DNA of 64,000 bases from Lacticaseibacillus nasuensis JCM 17158 (GCF_001434705.1 NZ_AZDJ01000032.1:1-64000), one strand, 5' to 3'. Shown: positions 24,288-33,146, counted from the first letter of the stretch. The notes: generated by a model from the letters alone, not told the origin. Translations and numbers: made by a program.

Positions 24288-24752
24288 TTGGCCAATCAAG
24301 ACTACGCATCGCTGCTTCACCAATCCACCACTGTCCCACTCACCGCACCGCTAACCCTGCGTGACCTCCTGCTGCCCGACTTGCTGGGGGAAGAAACCCA
24401 CGCAATCTTATATTGGGCTGGCCGCAACCTCGCGCGCAAGTTGCCGGTGCAAGAAAGCGACCTGCCTGCCGCCTTTGCGCAGCTGGGCTTCGGCGAACTC
24501 CAGGCAGGCAAGGCAAAACGGCAAGTCCGCCTCTTCACGCTTAGCGGGCCGGTGGTGGCGGCGCGGCTGACGGCCAATACGGATGCGGACTTTCGGCTGG
24601 AGGCCGGTTTTATCGCCCAAAGCCTGCAGCAACAATTCGGCGCCGTGGTTGAGGCCGACGTCGCCGAGCCGCACCGCGACACCGTCACCATCACCTGCGT
24701 CTTAGACCCCAAGGATCCTCAAGGGGCCATCACCGATTTCCTCGAATTCTAA
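24288..24752 (+). CDS. yslB: YslB family protein (DUF2507)
   Basis: A 154-residue protein of the DUF2507/YslB family. The recognisable parts are LRDLLLPDLLGEETHAILYW near the N-terminus, GRNLARK, and the beta-rich FRLEAGFIAQSLQQQFG with an acidic ending. The fold resembles vinyl-4-reductase-like proteins, and the function is unproven. Translation starts at TTG with AAGGAGG 7 nt ahead, and a TATACT -10 lies at 24255-24260. It is divergent from the racemase fusion gene. Confidence 0.82.
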   Translation: MANQDYASLLHQSTTVPLTAPLTLRDLLLPDLLGEETHAILYWAGRNLARKLPVQESDLPAAFAQLGFGELQAGKAKRQVRLFTLSGPVVAARLTANTDADFRLEAGFIAQSLQQQFGAVVEADVAEPHRDTVTITCVLDPKDPQGAITDFLEF

Positions 24753-24758
24753 AGCAGC

Positions 24759-24788
24759 AAAAAGGGAGCGCCGCGGCGCTCCCTTTTT
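24759..24788. terminator. Bidirectional terminator, yslB / trxA
   Basis: A perfect 14-bp stem (AAAAAGGGAGCGCC and complement) with a 2-nt loop, flanked by A and T runs. Confidence 0.9.
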
Positions 24789-24792
24789 TGGA

Positions 24793-25104
24793 TTACTTCG
24801 TATACTTATCGAGAATCTCGTTCAGTTGATCCTTGGTGTGGTAGCCGACGATCTTCTCGACCACGTCACCGTTCTTCTTCACGAGCAAGGTCGGAATGGC
24901 CATGATGCCAAAAGACTTCGGCGTGTCCGGATTCGCGTCGACATCCATCTTCACGAACTTCACGTCCTTGCGATCATCGGCCAGCGCCTCAACGACTGGA
25001 CTTTGCATCCGACACGGGCCGCACCACGTTGCCCAAAAATCGGTTAACGTCACGCCGGCATCGGTTTCTGTCTTAAAGTTCTGATCTGTCACTGCTTGTA
25101 CCAT
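24793..25104 (-). CDS. trxA: Thioredoxin
   Basis: A 103-residue thioredoxin with the active site WATWCGPCRM (about 27-36) and the cis-Pro segment GIMAIPTLLV. It reduces protein disulfides in the cytoplasm using thioredoxin reductase. GGAGG precedes the ATG. It follows mutS2 after 68 nt, as in many lactobacilli. A possible -10 (TATAGT on the minus strand, near 25124-25129) suggests it also has its own promoter. Confidence 0.95.
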   Translation of the reverse strand: MVQAVTDQNFKTETDAGVTLTDFWATWCGPCRMQSPVVEALADDRKDVKFVKMDVDANPDTPKSFGIMAIPTLLVKKNGDVVEKIVGYHTKDQLNEILDKYTK

Positions 25105-25172
25105 TGGAAGGCCTCCTCTTACTTTTCGTAACTATAGCATAGCACGTTCGCCAACAAATTGCTATCTTTTCG

Positions 25173-27527
25173 TCATTTGAATTGCACGATGGTCGCGCCC
25201 CCGCCGCCGGCATTTTGCGGCGCAAAGCCAAATTTCGCCACCTGCTTATTTTGCCGCAGGTACTTAGTGACCCCGTTGCGAATCGCGCCGGTGCCAAGGC
25301 CGTGAATGATGGTGACCTGTGGATACCCCGCCAACAGCGCGGCATCGATGTATTGATCCAGCTTGGCCATTGCCGCCTCGTAGCGCTCGCCGCGCAGGTC
25401 CAGCGTGGTGCTGGGCCCGCTGGCGCCGCGCACGGTGGTGATTCGCCGCTTTGGTTCCGGTTCGCTGGCTTGCGTCACCTTTTGCAGGTCGCTGGTCGGC
25501 AGCTGCATGCGAATGATGCCGAGTTGCACCTCCCAGTGTGTCTTATCCACCTGCTTCATCAAGGTGCCGGTTTGTCCGTATTGCAGGGACTTCACGGTGT
25601 CGCCTTGGCGCAGGCTTTGCTTGGCCTTTTCGCGACGCAGCACGCGATTTTGCTTCACGGGTTTGCTTTGATGCAAGTTGTTCAGCGCCGTTTTGGCCTC
25701 AATCAGCTGATTTTCCTTGATGTCGCTATGTTGCGCCAGCTGCAGTTGCCGCAGCTGTTTGATGATCTTATCGGCCTTAGCCTGCGCCGTGTCCACCAGC
25801 GCGTTGGCCTTGTCCTTGGCAATCGCCAGCTGGTGCTCGCGCTCAGCATAAAATTGCTCATAGGCGTGCTGCAAATCGGCGTGCAGCTGCTCGGCTTCTG
25901 CCAGCTGCCGCCGGGTTTCGTGATACTCGGTTTCGGCGGCCTTGCGCTGGTTTTCCAAGTCGGCAATCATATTGTTCAAGTCGTGCGAGTCATCGGCAAT
26001 CAAGCCCTTGGCGCGCTCGACGATTGGCGCGGCCAGCCCGAGGCGCAGGGAAATGTCAAAGGCGTTAGAGCGCCCAGGCACCCCGATCAACAGGCGATAG
26101 GTCGGCTGCAAGGTGTTGCTGTCAAACTCCATCGACGCGTTGATCGTGCCCGGCGTGTTATAGCCATACAGCTTCAGCTCCGGATAGTGGGTCGTCGCCA
26201 CGACGGCCGCCCCGCTTGCACCGACCTCATCGAGAATCGCGATGGCGAGTGCTGCGCCTTCTTGCGGGTCGGTACCGGCGCCGAGCTCGTCGAACAGCAC
26301 CAGTGAGCGCGCATCGAGTTGATCGAGAATGTCGACGATGGTTTTCATGTGGCCGGAAAACGTACTCAGGCTTTGCTCAATCGACTGCTCATCACCAATA
26401 TCGGCAAACACGTTGCTGTACACGCCGATTTGACTGCCGGCTTCGGCGGGAATGAACAGGCCGGCTTGCCCCATCAACTGCAACAGGCCGAGGGTCTTCA
26501 GCGTGATGGTTTTCCCGCCGGTGTTCGGGCCGGTCACGACAATCGCGCCGTAATCGGCGCCAAGGGTAATGCGATTGGGCACGACCTTGGCGGGGTCCAG
26601 CAGCGGGTGCCGGGCCGCCAGCAAGTCGACGTGGTTCTCGGCGGAAACCTCCGGCGCCGTGGCCTTGATAGTTTTGGCGTATTTGGCCTTGGCGTTGATG
26701 AAGTCCAGGTGGCCGAGAATGTCGGCGTTTTGCCGCAACTCCGAGGCGTAAGGCGCCACTTCGTTGGATAACTCGGCGAGGATGCGCTCGCTTTCCGTTT
26801 GCTCGGCGATTTGCGCCTCGCGTAGCCGGTTGTTCATGTCGACAATGGCTTGCGGCTCGACGAACAGCGTCTGGCCCGAGGCGCTTTGGTCATGCACGAC
26901 GCCGCCAAACTGGCTACGGTGTTCGGCCTTCACCGGAATCACGTAGCGGTCGTCACGAATGGTGATGATGGGATCCGACAGGTATTTCGCCGAATTACCG
27001 CGGGTATACTGCTCCATGCGGCTACGAATGGTGTTTTCCAGCTGCCGAACCTGGCCGCGAATGCGGCCTAACTCCGGCGACGCCTCGTCGGTCAGGCGGC
27101 CGTCTTCGTCGACGGCCTTACGCAAGGTGCGCGTCAACGCCGGCAGCGCAGTGAGCTGTGCTGCCAGCGCCGCCACCGTGTCGGCCTCCAGCCGCTCGGC
27201 CAAGTCGGCGAAAAAGTCGCTGACGGCTTGCACCGTTTTCAGCACGCGCGTCACGGCGGCGAGTTCCTTGCCGTTCAGCACCGCGCCGATGCGCACCCGC
27301 TGCAAGGCCGGCGTAATGTCGGTCAAAGCGGGCACCGGAATGCCGCCGGTTAAGCGCAAAATCGCGGCCCCATCGCTGGTTTCGGCCAGCGTTTCCCGGA
27401 CGGTGGCGACGTCGGCACTCGGCGTCAAGGCCGCCGCGCGGGCATCGCCGTTAGCCGTGACGACATTAGCCCGCAACGCCTGGCGAATTTTATCAAATTC
27501 AAGGGTTTGTAAAATTTTAGTGTTCAT
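25173..27527 (-). CDS. mutS2: Endonuclease MutS2
   Basis: A 784-residue MutS2 protein. A core with the Walker A VVTGPNTGGKTITLKTLGLL (about residue 330) and Walker B VLFDELGAGTDP is followed by a long coiled coil and a C-terminal Smr nuclease domain with TLDLRGERYEAAM, IIHGLGTGAIR and GGGGATIVQFK. MutS2 suppresses homologous recombination and, in some Firmicutes, splits collided ribosomes. Start 27527 follows AAAGGA, whereas a start 6 codons earlier has no ribosome site. A hairpin separates it from cvpA. Confidence 0.93.
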   Translation of the reverse strand: MNTKILQTLEFDKIRQALRANVVTANGDARAAALTPSADVATVRETLAETSDGAAILRLTGGIPVPALTDITPALQRVRIGAVLNGKELAAVTRVLKTVQAVSDFFADLAERLEADTVAALAAQLTALPALTRTLRKAVDEDGRLTDEASPELGRIRGQVRQLENTIRSRMEQYTRGNSAKYLSDPIITIRDDRYVIPVKAEHRSQFGGVVHDQSASGQTLFVEPQAIVDMNNRLREAQIAEQTESERILAELSNEVAPYASELRQNADILGHLDFINAKAKYAKTIKATAPEVSAENHVDLLAARHPLLDPAKVVPNRITLGADYGAIVVTGPNTGGKTITLKTLGLLQLMGQAGLFIPAEAGSQIGVYSNVFADIGDEQSIEQSLSTFSGHMKTIVDILDQLDARSLVLFDELGAGTDPQEGAALAIAILDEVGASGAAVVATTHYPELKLYGYNTPGTINASMEFDSNTLQPTYRLLIGVPGRSNAFDISLRLGLAAPIVERAKGLIADDSHDLNNMIADLENQRKAAETEYHETRRQLAEAEQLHADLQHAYEQFYAEREHQLAIAKDKANALVDTAQAKADKIIKQLRQLQLAQHSDIKENQLIEAKTALNNLHQSKPVKQNRVLRREKAKQSLRQGDTVKSLQYGQTGTLMKQVDKTHWEVQLGIIRMQLPTSDLQKVTQASEPEPKRRITTVRGASGPSTTLDLRGERYEAAMAKLDQYIDAALLAGYPQVTIIHGLGTGAIRNGVTKYLRQNKQVAKFGFAPQNAGGGGATIVQFK

Positions 27528-27543
27528 CTTGTTCCTTTCACAC

Positions 27544-27567
27544 AAAAAGCGGCCGCAGCCGCTTTTG
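27544..27567 (-). terminator. Terminator-like hairpin between cvpA and mutS2
   Basis: On the minus strand AAAAGCGGC pairs with GCCGCTTTT around a TGCG loop, and a further T follows. It fits entirely between the cvpA stop and the mutS2 ribosome site. It could end or attenuate transcription into mutS2. Confidence 0.6.
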
Positions 27568-28107
27568 TCATGCCGTCACCCAAAGCGCCGTAAACAGCTG
27601 GGTCAACCCCGGGGTGTAGCGAACAATCGTCTTGGCGGCAAACGAATGCGCCAGCGCCTGTTGAATCCCGCCGACTGGGACCAAGGCCAACAGGTATAAC
27701 ACCAAAAAAATGATGAAATAGCCCACGACAACATTGGTCACCCCACCGACGGCCAGGCTGAGCTGCTCGTCGCCGCGCCGGAAAGTCAAGTCGTGCCACC
27801 ACAGCGCGACGAAGCGCGTCACGACCCAGCCCAGCGCAAATATCCCGATGAAGGCGACGCCGTGGTAAAACGCCTCATCCAAGGTCAACCCCACCGCATG
27901 GGTGAAGAAGACAAACGTGCTGTCTTCCGTCGCGCTGGGGTAAGGGATCCACAGCGCAATCGTCTTGGCCACGCCGCGATAAGTCATTGCCGCCACCATC
28001 GCGCTCACCAGGTAGCCAATCAGGTATACGCCTTGCAGCCACATGCCACGCCGCGCACCGGCGTAGAAACTGTAGGCCAACATGGCAATAATCAACAGTG
28101 TCAGCAT
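27568..28107 (-). CDS. cvpA: CvpA family membrane protein
   Basis: A 179-residue protein with four predicted membrane helices, the colicin V production (CvpA) family pattern: an N-terminal LTLLIIAMLAYSFYAGARRG, then GVYLIGYLVSAMVAAMTY, and a C-terminal YFIIFLVLYLLALVPVGGI. The family affects envelope function and biofilm formation by an unknown mechanism. It lies immediately upstream of mutS2, a common Firmicutes neighbourhood. Confidence 0.85.
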   Translation of the reverse strand: MLTLLIIAMLAYSFYAGARRGMWLQGVYLIGYLVSAMVAAMTYRGVAKTIALWIPYPSATEDSTFVFFTHAVGLTLDEAFYHGVAFIGIFALGWVVTRFVALWWHDLTFRRGDEQLSLAVGGVTNVVVGYFIIFLVLYLLALVPVGGIQQALAHSFAAKTIVRYTPGLTQLFTALWVTA

Positions 28108-28199
28108 ATTTCCTTCCTTTGCAGAGGGTGACGCGAGCAGCGCATCAGCCGAATTTTGTCGCCTCTTAGTTTAGCATATTCAACCGCGGGGCAAAAGAA

Positions 28200-28233
28200 A
28201 CCGCGGTGGCGATCCGTTGATCACCACCGCGGT
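28200..28233 (-). terminator. Terminator of the DUF1292 operon
   Basis: A 13-bp stem with one mismatch (28200-28212 with 28221-28233), rich in GC, followed on the minus strand by TTTCTTTT. It closes the ireB-ruvX-DUF1292 unit. Confidence 0.8.
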
Positions 28234-28242
28234 CCAAGCGCT

Positions 28243-28566
28243 TTAGTCGGTTGCGTCATCGTCATCCGAATCGGCCAAAAACGTGTTCAACACTTCTTCG
28301 ACCATGTCCCACTCGTCGTCATCCTCGATGGGGTACAAGTCACCGGAAGCCGCGTCGCCAGCCTGGTCTGGCTTAAACGAGTAAGCCTGAATTTCGACTT
28401 CCTCGTCTTCCTGCGCCGCGCTTGGGTAAAGCAACACGTAGCTTTTGCCGTAGTCTTCAGAATCAAACGTAAACAGAACCTGATAAAGTTCTTCGTTGCC
28501 TTGATCATCGGTTAAGGTAATCTGCTGGTCATCGGTGCCTTTTTGCACATGTTTTTCGTCTGCCAT
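28243..28566 (-). CDS. DUF1292 family protein (YrzB-like)
   Basis: A 107-residue very acidic protein. The DUF1292 signature is visible: [20 protein letters not shown] followed by GKSYVLLYP and a C-terminal [15 protein letters not shown]-like stretch. No metal or catalytic motif is clear and the function is unknown. The gene lies 18 nt behind ruvX. The order ireB-ruvX-DUF1292 is conserved widely in Firmicutes, which supports the call. Confidence 0.85.
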   Translation of the reverse strand: MADEKHVQKGTDDQQITLTDDQGNEELYQVLFTFDSEDYGKSYVLLYPSAAQEDEEVEIQAYSFKPDQAGDAASGDLYPIEDDDEWDMVEEVLNTFLADSDDDDATD

Positions 28567-28584
28567 CGTGTCTTCCTCCGGCGC

Positions 28585-29019
28585 TTATGCGCGTGTTAGT
28601 TTGCCTTTGGCGTCTAAATAATTCTGCAGGATCATTTGCGCGGCGAGCTTGTCGATGACTTGCTTTTGCCGCTTGCGGGACGCGTCTGCCTCTTCAATCA
28701 GCATGCGGCTGGCCTCCACCGTCGTCAGGCGCTCGTCGGTGTAATCCACGGGCAACCCAAACTCGGTAGCCAAGCGCTCCCCGTATTCCTGTGACTTCTC
28801 GGCGCGGGGACCCAGCGAGTTGTTCATGTTCTTCGGCAGGCCCACCACGAATCCGGTGACCTCATATTGCGTCACCAGCTCGCGGACCCGGGCGATGCCG
28901 AACTCGCCTTTGTCCTCATTGATCCGGATGATCTCGAGGCCTTGCGCCGTCCAGCCAAACGGATCGCTCATCGCCACCCCGACAGTTCGTGACCCGACGT
29001 CGAGCCCCATGAGCCGCAT
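28585..29019 (-). CDS. ruvX: RuvX/YqgF Holliday junction resolvase-like protein
   Basis: A 144-residue RNase H-fold protein. It begins with [20 protein letters not shown], contains [17 protein letters not shown] and ends with [17 protein letters not shown] and a Lys/Arg-rich helix. The acidic positions of the fold are present. RuvX is implicated in junction resolution and in processing the 5' end of 16S rRNA. It starts directly after ireB without a gap. Confidence 0.92.
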   Translation of the reverse strand: MRLMGLDVGSRTVGVAMSDPFGWTAQGLEIIRINEDKGEFGIARVRELVTQYEVTGFVVGLPKNMNNSLGPRAEKSQEYGERLATEFGLPVDYTDERLTTVEASRMLIEEADASRKRQKQVIDKLAAQMILQNYLDAKGKLTRA

Positions 29020-29280
29020 CTAGTCTTTCTCCTTGCCGAGGTAATTACGAACAAGCTCTTCGATGATCTCGTCGCGTTCGTGCTTGCGAATCAAATTGCG
29101 CGCATCGTTATACCGCGGGATGTAGGCCGGGTCGCCGGAAATCAGGTAGCCGACGATTTGGTTGATCGGGTTGTAGCCCTTTTCCTCCAGCGACTGATAC
29201 ACGGTTTCAAGCGTCTCGCGCACGTTTTTGGGATCATTGTCATGAAAGTCAAAGTGAACTGTTTGATCTAGTGTGCTCAT
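29020..29280 (-). CDS. ireB: IreB family regulatory phosphoprotein
   Basis: An 86-residue IreB (DUF965/YrzL) protein, the small substrate of the Ser/Thr kinase IreK (PASTA kinase), which adjusts cephalosporin tolerance and envelope homeostasis in enterococci. The N-terminal [12 protein letters not shown] holds the two threonines (T3, T7) in the region phosphorylated in E. faecalis. [19 protein letters not shown] is the family signature. A GTG 9 nt upstream is in frame, but the GAGG at 8-nt spacing fits ATG 29280. Confidence 0.9.
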   Translation of the reverse strand: MSTLDQTVHFDFHDNDPKNVRETLETVYQSLEEKGYNPINQIVGYLISGDPAYIPRYNDARNLIRKHERDEIIEELVRNYLGKEKD

Positions 29281-29310
29281 TCCTAACACCTCAATTCTGT
29301 CTCGCCCTAT

Positions 29311-29339
29311 ATTCTACTTGAAACTGGCGAAAACAACAA
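29311..29339 (-). promoter_or_regulatory. Promoter of the ireB-ruvX-DUF1292 operon
   Basis: On the minus strand there is a TTGTTG -35 (29339-29334), a 17-bp spacer and a TAGAAT -10 (29316-29311). It lies between the alaS stop and ireB. Confidence 0.55.
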
Positions 29340-29344
29340 GGAAA

Positions 29345-31990
29345 CTACAACCCGGCAACCGTTTCCTTTGCCGCCGCTAAGGCCGCCGGAATCCCGGCCG
29401 GATTTTTCCCGCCGGCTTGGGCCATGTCCGGTCGGCCGCCGCCACCGCCGCCGACTTGCGGCGCGATGGCTTTGATCAAATCGCCGGCCTTGACGCCAGC
29501 CTTCACCGCCGCCGGGGCGACGGCTACCAGCAAGTTGGCCTTGTCGCCCACCGCCGTGGCCAACACGAGAATGTCGGAGCTGCCCTTGTCGTGCCATTGG
29601 TCGGCCAACTGGCGCAGTTCATTCATCCCCGCCACCGATACGGCTTGGGCAATCAAGCTGTACTGGCCGGCCGTTTCAACTTGGTCAAAAATGCCACTGG
29701 CGGCTTGGCTGGCAAGCTTGGCTTGCAGGCCTTCCACCGTCTTTTGAGCGGCCTTCAAGTCGGCTTGCAGCTGTGCCACCTTGTGCGGTACCGCGTCTAG
29801 CTGATCCAGCTTCAAGGTGTGCGCCGTGGCGCTGAGCGTGTCTTCTTGCTTGGTCAGGTATTCGTAAGCTTCTTTTGAGGTCACGGCTTCAACGCGCCGC
29901 ACGCCGGCGCCGATGCCGGTTTCGCTGGTGATCTTAAACAAGCCCAACGCGCTGGTGTTGTGCGGATGCGTGCCGCCATCGAATTCCTGGTTGAAGTCGC
30001 CAATGGTCACGACGCGCACGATGTCGCCGTACTTGTCGCCGAACATCGCAATGGCGCCGAGCTTTTTAGCTTCGTCAATCGGCATTTCCCGCCAGGTAAT
30101 CGGCAAGGCGCGCCAAATCTGTTCATTGACGATTTGCTCGACTTGTCGCAGCTCTTCCGGCGTGACCTGTCCGAAGTTCGTGAAGTCAAAGCGCAGGTAG
30201 TCGGGTTCAACCAACGAACCGGCCTGGTGGGTGTGCTCACCAAGCACCTGGCGCAGGGCGGAATCCAGCAAGTGGGTCGCGGTATGATTCTGCGACACCT
30301 TCTTGCGGCGAATCGGCTCAACGCTTAACCAGTACGTCGCATTGACGGCCAGCGGCGCTTGAATCGTCACGGTATGCAGGTTTTGGCCATTCGGCGCGTG
30401 TTGCACATCGCTCACCGTCGCTACCACCGTACCATCCGCCTGGCGAATCTCGCCGTGATCGGCCACTTGGCCCCCCATTTCGGCGTAAAACGGCGTGCGG
30501 TCGAAGAGCAGCTGGGCGGTACCGTGGTCGAGCTTGGCGACTGTGCCGGCTGGTGTAATGATATCCAGCAGCTTGGCGTCCTTGACGTCGAGGTCGTCGT
30601 AGCCGACAAACTGGCTTGGCGTCTTGATGTCCATCAGCAACTTGTTTTGGCTGCCCATCGACTGCTCGTCGCCGCGAGCGGCGCGCGCCCGTTCGCGCTG
30701 CTTGGTCATTTCGGCCTCGTAGCCGGTCATGTCGACGCTCATGCCGTTATCATTGGCGTATTCTTGCGTCATTTCCACCGGGAAGCCAAAGGTATCAAAC
30801 AGCTTAAAGGCAGTGGCGCCAGGAATCTCGGTTTCGCCGTTAGCCTGCAAGTCGGCGATGGTTTGGTTCAACAGCGTGACCCCGCCGGCCAGCGTTTCGC
30901 GGAAGCGCGCCTCTTCGCCGCGGATGACCTTTTGGATGAAGGCCTGGTTCTTGGCGATTTCTGGGTAGTAGCTGTGCATGATGTCAGCGACGACCGGCAC
31001 CAGCTCGTAGAGAAAATCATGCTCGATGCCAAGTTTTTGGCCATTCAACACGGCGCGGCGAATCAAGCGGCGCAGCACGTAGCCGCGGCCTTCATTGCTC
31101 GGCAAGGCGCCATCCCCAATGGCAAACGTCACCGTCCGCGCGTGGTCGGCAATGATTTTAAAGGCCACGTCATCTTTGGCACTGGCCCCGTACTTGCGCC
31201 CGGCGCTTAATTCCTCGGTATGGCGAATGATCGGCATGAACAGGTCGGTTTCGAAGTTCGTCTTGGTGTTTTGCACGATGGCCACCAGGCGCTCGAGGCC
31301 CATGCCGGTATCGATGTTCTTATGCGGCTGCTCGACGAAGCGCCCGTCTGGCAGGTGATTGAGCTCGGAGAACACGATGTTCCACACCTCGAGGTAGCGC
31401 TCGTTTTCGCCGCCTGGGTAGTTTTCCGGATTGCCTTCGGCCACGTTGTTGAAGCTTTGGCCGCGGTCGTAGAAGATTTCGGAGTCCGGGCCGCTGGGGC
31501 CTTCGCCGATGTCCCAGAAGTTGTCGTCAACCGGCACGATGTGGTCCTCCGGCAACCCCACCACCTCGTGCCAAATTCGCTTGGCCTCGGTGTCCTTCGG
31601 GTAGACGGTGACATATAACTTGGCCGGGTCCATGGCCAACCAGTCGGGGCTGGTCAGAAACTCCCAGGCCCACGGAATCGCCTGTTCCTTGAAGTAGTCG
31701 CCGACGGAAAAGTTCCCGAGCATCTCAAAAAACGTCAGGTGCCGCGCCGTCTTGCCGACGTTTTCGATATCGTTGGTGCGAATCGACTTCTGGGCGTTGG
31801 TAATCCGCGGGTTCTTCGGGATGACCGTGCCATCGAAATACTTCTTCAGCGTGGCCACGCCGGAATTGATCCACAACAACGTCGGGTCGTCGACGGGAAT
31901 CAGGCTGGCGCTAGGCTCGACGTCGTGCCCCTTACTCTTGAAAAAATCCAGAAACATCTGGCGAATCTGAGCGCTACTCAACTGCTTCAT
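29345..31990 (-). CDS. alaS: Alanyl-tRNA synthetase
   Basis: An 881-residue AlaRS, charging tRNA-Ala and editing mischarged Ser and Gly. The catalytic N-terminus begins MKQLSSAQIRQMFLDFFKSK and includes ARHLTFFEMLGNFSVGDYF. The editing domain has HTATH near 569, and the C-terminal DHHA1-like region is Gly-rich (VGGGGGGRPDMAQAGG). At residue 671 an Asp replaces the Cys expected in the CGGTH zinc motif (here FDGGTH). Start 31990 has AGGAGG upstream. The longer frame is the T-box leader read through. Confidence 0.93.
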   Translation of the reverse strand: MKQLSSAQIRQMFLDFFKSKGHDVEPSASLIPVDDPTLLWINSGVATLKKYFDGTVIPKNPRITNAQKSIRTNDIENVGKTARHLTFFEMLGNFSVGDYFKEQAIPWAWEFLTSPDWLAMDPAKLYVTVYPKDTEAKRIWHEVVGLPEDHIVPVDDNFWDIGEGPSGPDSEIFYDRGQSFNNVAEGNPENYPGGENERYLEVWNIVFSELNHLPDGRFVEQPHKNIDTGMGLERLVAIVQNTKTNFETDLFMPIIRHTEELSAGRKYGASAKDDVAFKIIADHARTVTFAIGDGALPSNEGRGYVLRRLIRRAVLNGQKLGIEHDFLYELVPVVADIMHSYYPEIAKNQAFIQKVIRGEEARFRETLAGGVTLLNQTIADLQANGETEIPGATAFKLFDTFGFPVEMTQEYANDNGMSVDMTGYEAEMTKQRERARAARGDEQSMGSQNKLLMDIKTPSQFVGYDDLDVKDAKLLDIITPAGTVAKLDHGTAQLLFDRTPFYAEMGGQVADHGEIRQADGTVVATVSDVQHAPNGQNLHTVTIQAPLAVNATYWLSVEPIRRKKVSQNHTATHLLDSALRQVLGEHTHQAGSLVEPDYLRFDFTNFGQVTPEELRQVEQIVNEQIWRALPITWREMPIDEAKKLGAIAMFGDKYGDIVRVVTIGDFNQEFDGGTHPHNTSALGLFKITSETGIGAGVRRVEAVTSKEAYEYLTKQEDTLSATAHTLKLDQLDAVPHKVAQLQADLKAAQKTVEGLQAKLASQAASGIFDQVETAGQYSLIAQAVSVAGMNELRQLADQWHDKGSSDILVLATAVGDKANLLVAVAPAAVKAGVKAGDLIKAIAPQVGGGGGGRPDMAQAGGKNPAGIPAALAAAKETVAGL

Positions 31991-32200
31991 GTGTTGCCTC
32001 CTCAAAAAAAATGAAAACACCGCTGCGAATCCAAGGACGCTCACGCGCGGTACCACCTTGGTTGCAACGATGTTGATTGTTACCTCTTCATTATCGATTA
32101 ATTGTCGATCAGGGAGCGCGAGTGGCGACAACCACGGTCCTCTCAGCCACGAGACCGTTTTCTGGTTGGTTGCCTGAAGCTACCCGCATGTCCTAACGTC
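31991..32200 (-). promoter_or_regulatory. T-box leader of alaS
   Basis: The minus strand carries the T-box AAGGTGGTACCGCG (within 32044-32062), a downstream hairpin region ending in GCGGTGTTTTCATTTTTTTT (the terminator), and an upstream stem I with GGTCTC and GAGGACC apical pairing. Uncharged tRNA-Ala pairing with the leader stabilises the antiterminator and turns alaS on. A GCC alanine codon followed by A lies on the 3' side of the stem I internal loop and is my candidate specifier. The exact specifier is inference. Confidence 0.85.
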
Positions 32201-32204
32201 AGTC

Positions 32205-32233
32205 ATTATACGAATGGTGTCGCCCAGTGTCAA
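32205..32233 (-). promoter_or_regulatory. Consensus promoter of the alaS T-box transcript
   Basis: On the minus strand there is a perfect TTGACA -35 (32233-32228), a 17-bp spacer and a perfect TATAAT -10 (32210-32205). It begins 2 nt after the stop of the upstream gene, showing that alaS is transcribed independently. Confidence 0.85.
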
Positions 32234-32235
32234 AC

Positions 32236-33129
32236 TCAATCGAGGCGAATCACCGCCACCTTGCGGTATGTGCTGGTGGCAAAGGCCGGCGCCGGCGTGC
32301 GGAACCAGGGGCTCAACGCGGCAACCTGCGCAGCGGCTAGCGGCGGCTGCAGCGCCGTGCTTTTCCCCCACTCCTCGGCAATCAACTCGCTGCCAGCCCG
32401 CGCCACCGGCACCGTCAAGCCGAAGCGATTCGGCACGTAGCGCGGCAATGGCGCCGGCAAGGTGTTGCCCCACGGCGTGGCCTGAGCCAGCCCGCCGCTC
32501 ATCACATATTCGTATTGATGCTCGGTCAACAAATCAAACCCGTACCGGTGCAGGCCGTGAATCAATCCCGGGCGCTGCCAGTCTTGGCGGATGGCCACTT
32601 GGTAGTGGTGGTCGCTTTGTCGATGCAGGCTCACGCCTTGACCGCTGACGGTCGCTGGCCAATTTTGCTCACCGGCTTGTTGCAGCGCCGCCAGCACCGC
32701 CGGCTTCACCGGCACATAGGTAAAATGATCGCCGGAAAACCGCTGGGTGGTTAGGTCAATGCGGCCAATTACTTGCTCCAGGCTGGGCACGGCCTTGCGC
32801 GCCACCAACATCGGCGACACATCGACCGCAGTTTGGGGACTCAGCGTGGCGGCGCCGAGCAAGGCTTGCCACGCGGTGGGTAACGGCGTCGGCGCGCCGA
32901 GCAGCACGTGCCGGGCCCCCGGGATGAAGCGCAGCCACTCGCCGCCGCACAAGAGGTCATAGGTGGTGAAGGTCTGCCCGAAATAGGTGACATTCACGCG
33001 CACCGTGTCATCCACGGCCAGTAAGGGGCTGAGAAAATACCGGCTGATTTGGTGAATCAACAGCGCCTGCCGCTTCCACGGCAAGGTCTGCCACGTCGGC
33101 CACCACAGGTCTGCTTGCACCATCGTCAT
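32236..33129 (-). CDS. Diverged formylglycine-generating-enzyme (SUMF1)-like protein
   Basis: A 297-residue soluble protein of unknown role. It shows the segment order of the FGE-sulfatase/SUMF1 fold: an N-terminal GGEWLRFIPGARHVLLG (about 62-78), then YGFDLLTEHQYEYVMSGG (196-213) resembling the family's LPTEAEWEYAARGG, PWGN at 219, and NRFGL at 234. The paired catalytic cysteines of true FGE are missing; the clearly visible Cys is Cys61 in LLCGGEW. It is probably a non-catalytic or altered family member. It sits 17 nt behind cshB. Family membership is by eye only. Confidence 0.5.
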   Translation of the reverse strand: MTMVQADLWWPTWQTLPWKRQALLIHQISRYFLSPLLAVDDTVRVNVTYFGQTFTTYDLLCGGEWLRFIPGARHVLLGAPTPLPTAWQALLGAATLSPQTAVDVSPMLVARKAVPSLEQVIGRIDLTTQRFSGDHFTYVPVKPAVLAALQQAGEQNWPATVSGQGVSLHRQSDHHYQVAIRQDWQRPGLIHGLHRYGFDLLTEHQYEYVMSGGLAQATPWGNTLPAPLPRYVPNRFGLTVPVARAGSELIAEEWGKSTALQPPLAAAQVAALSPWFRTPAPAFATSTYRKVAVIRLD

Positions 33130-33146
33130 GCCTCCGTTTCGGCGGT

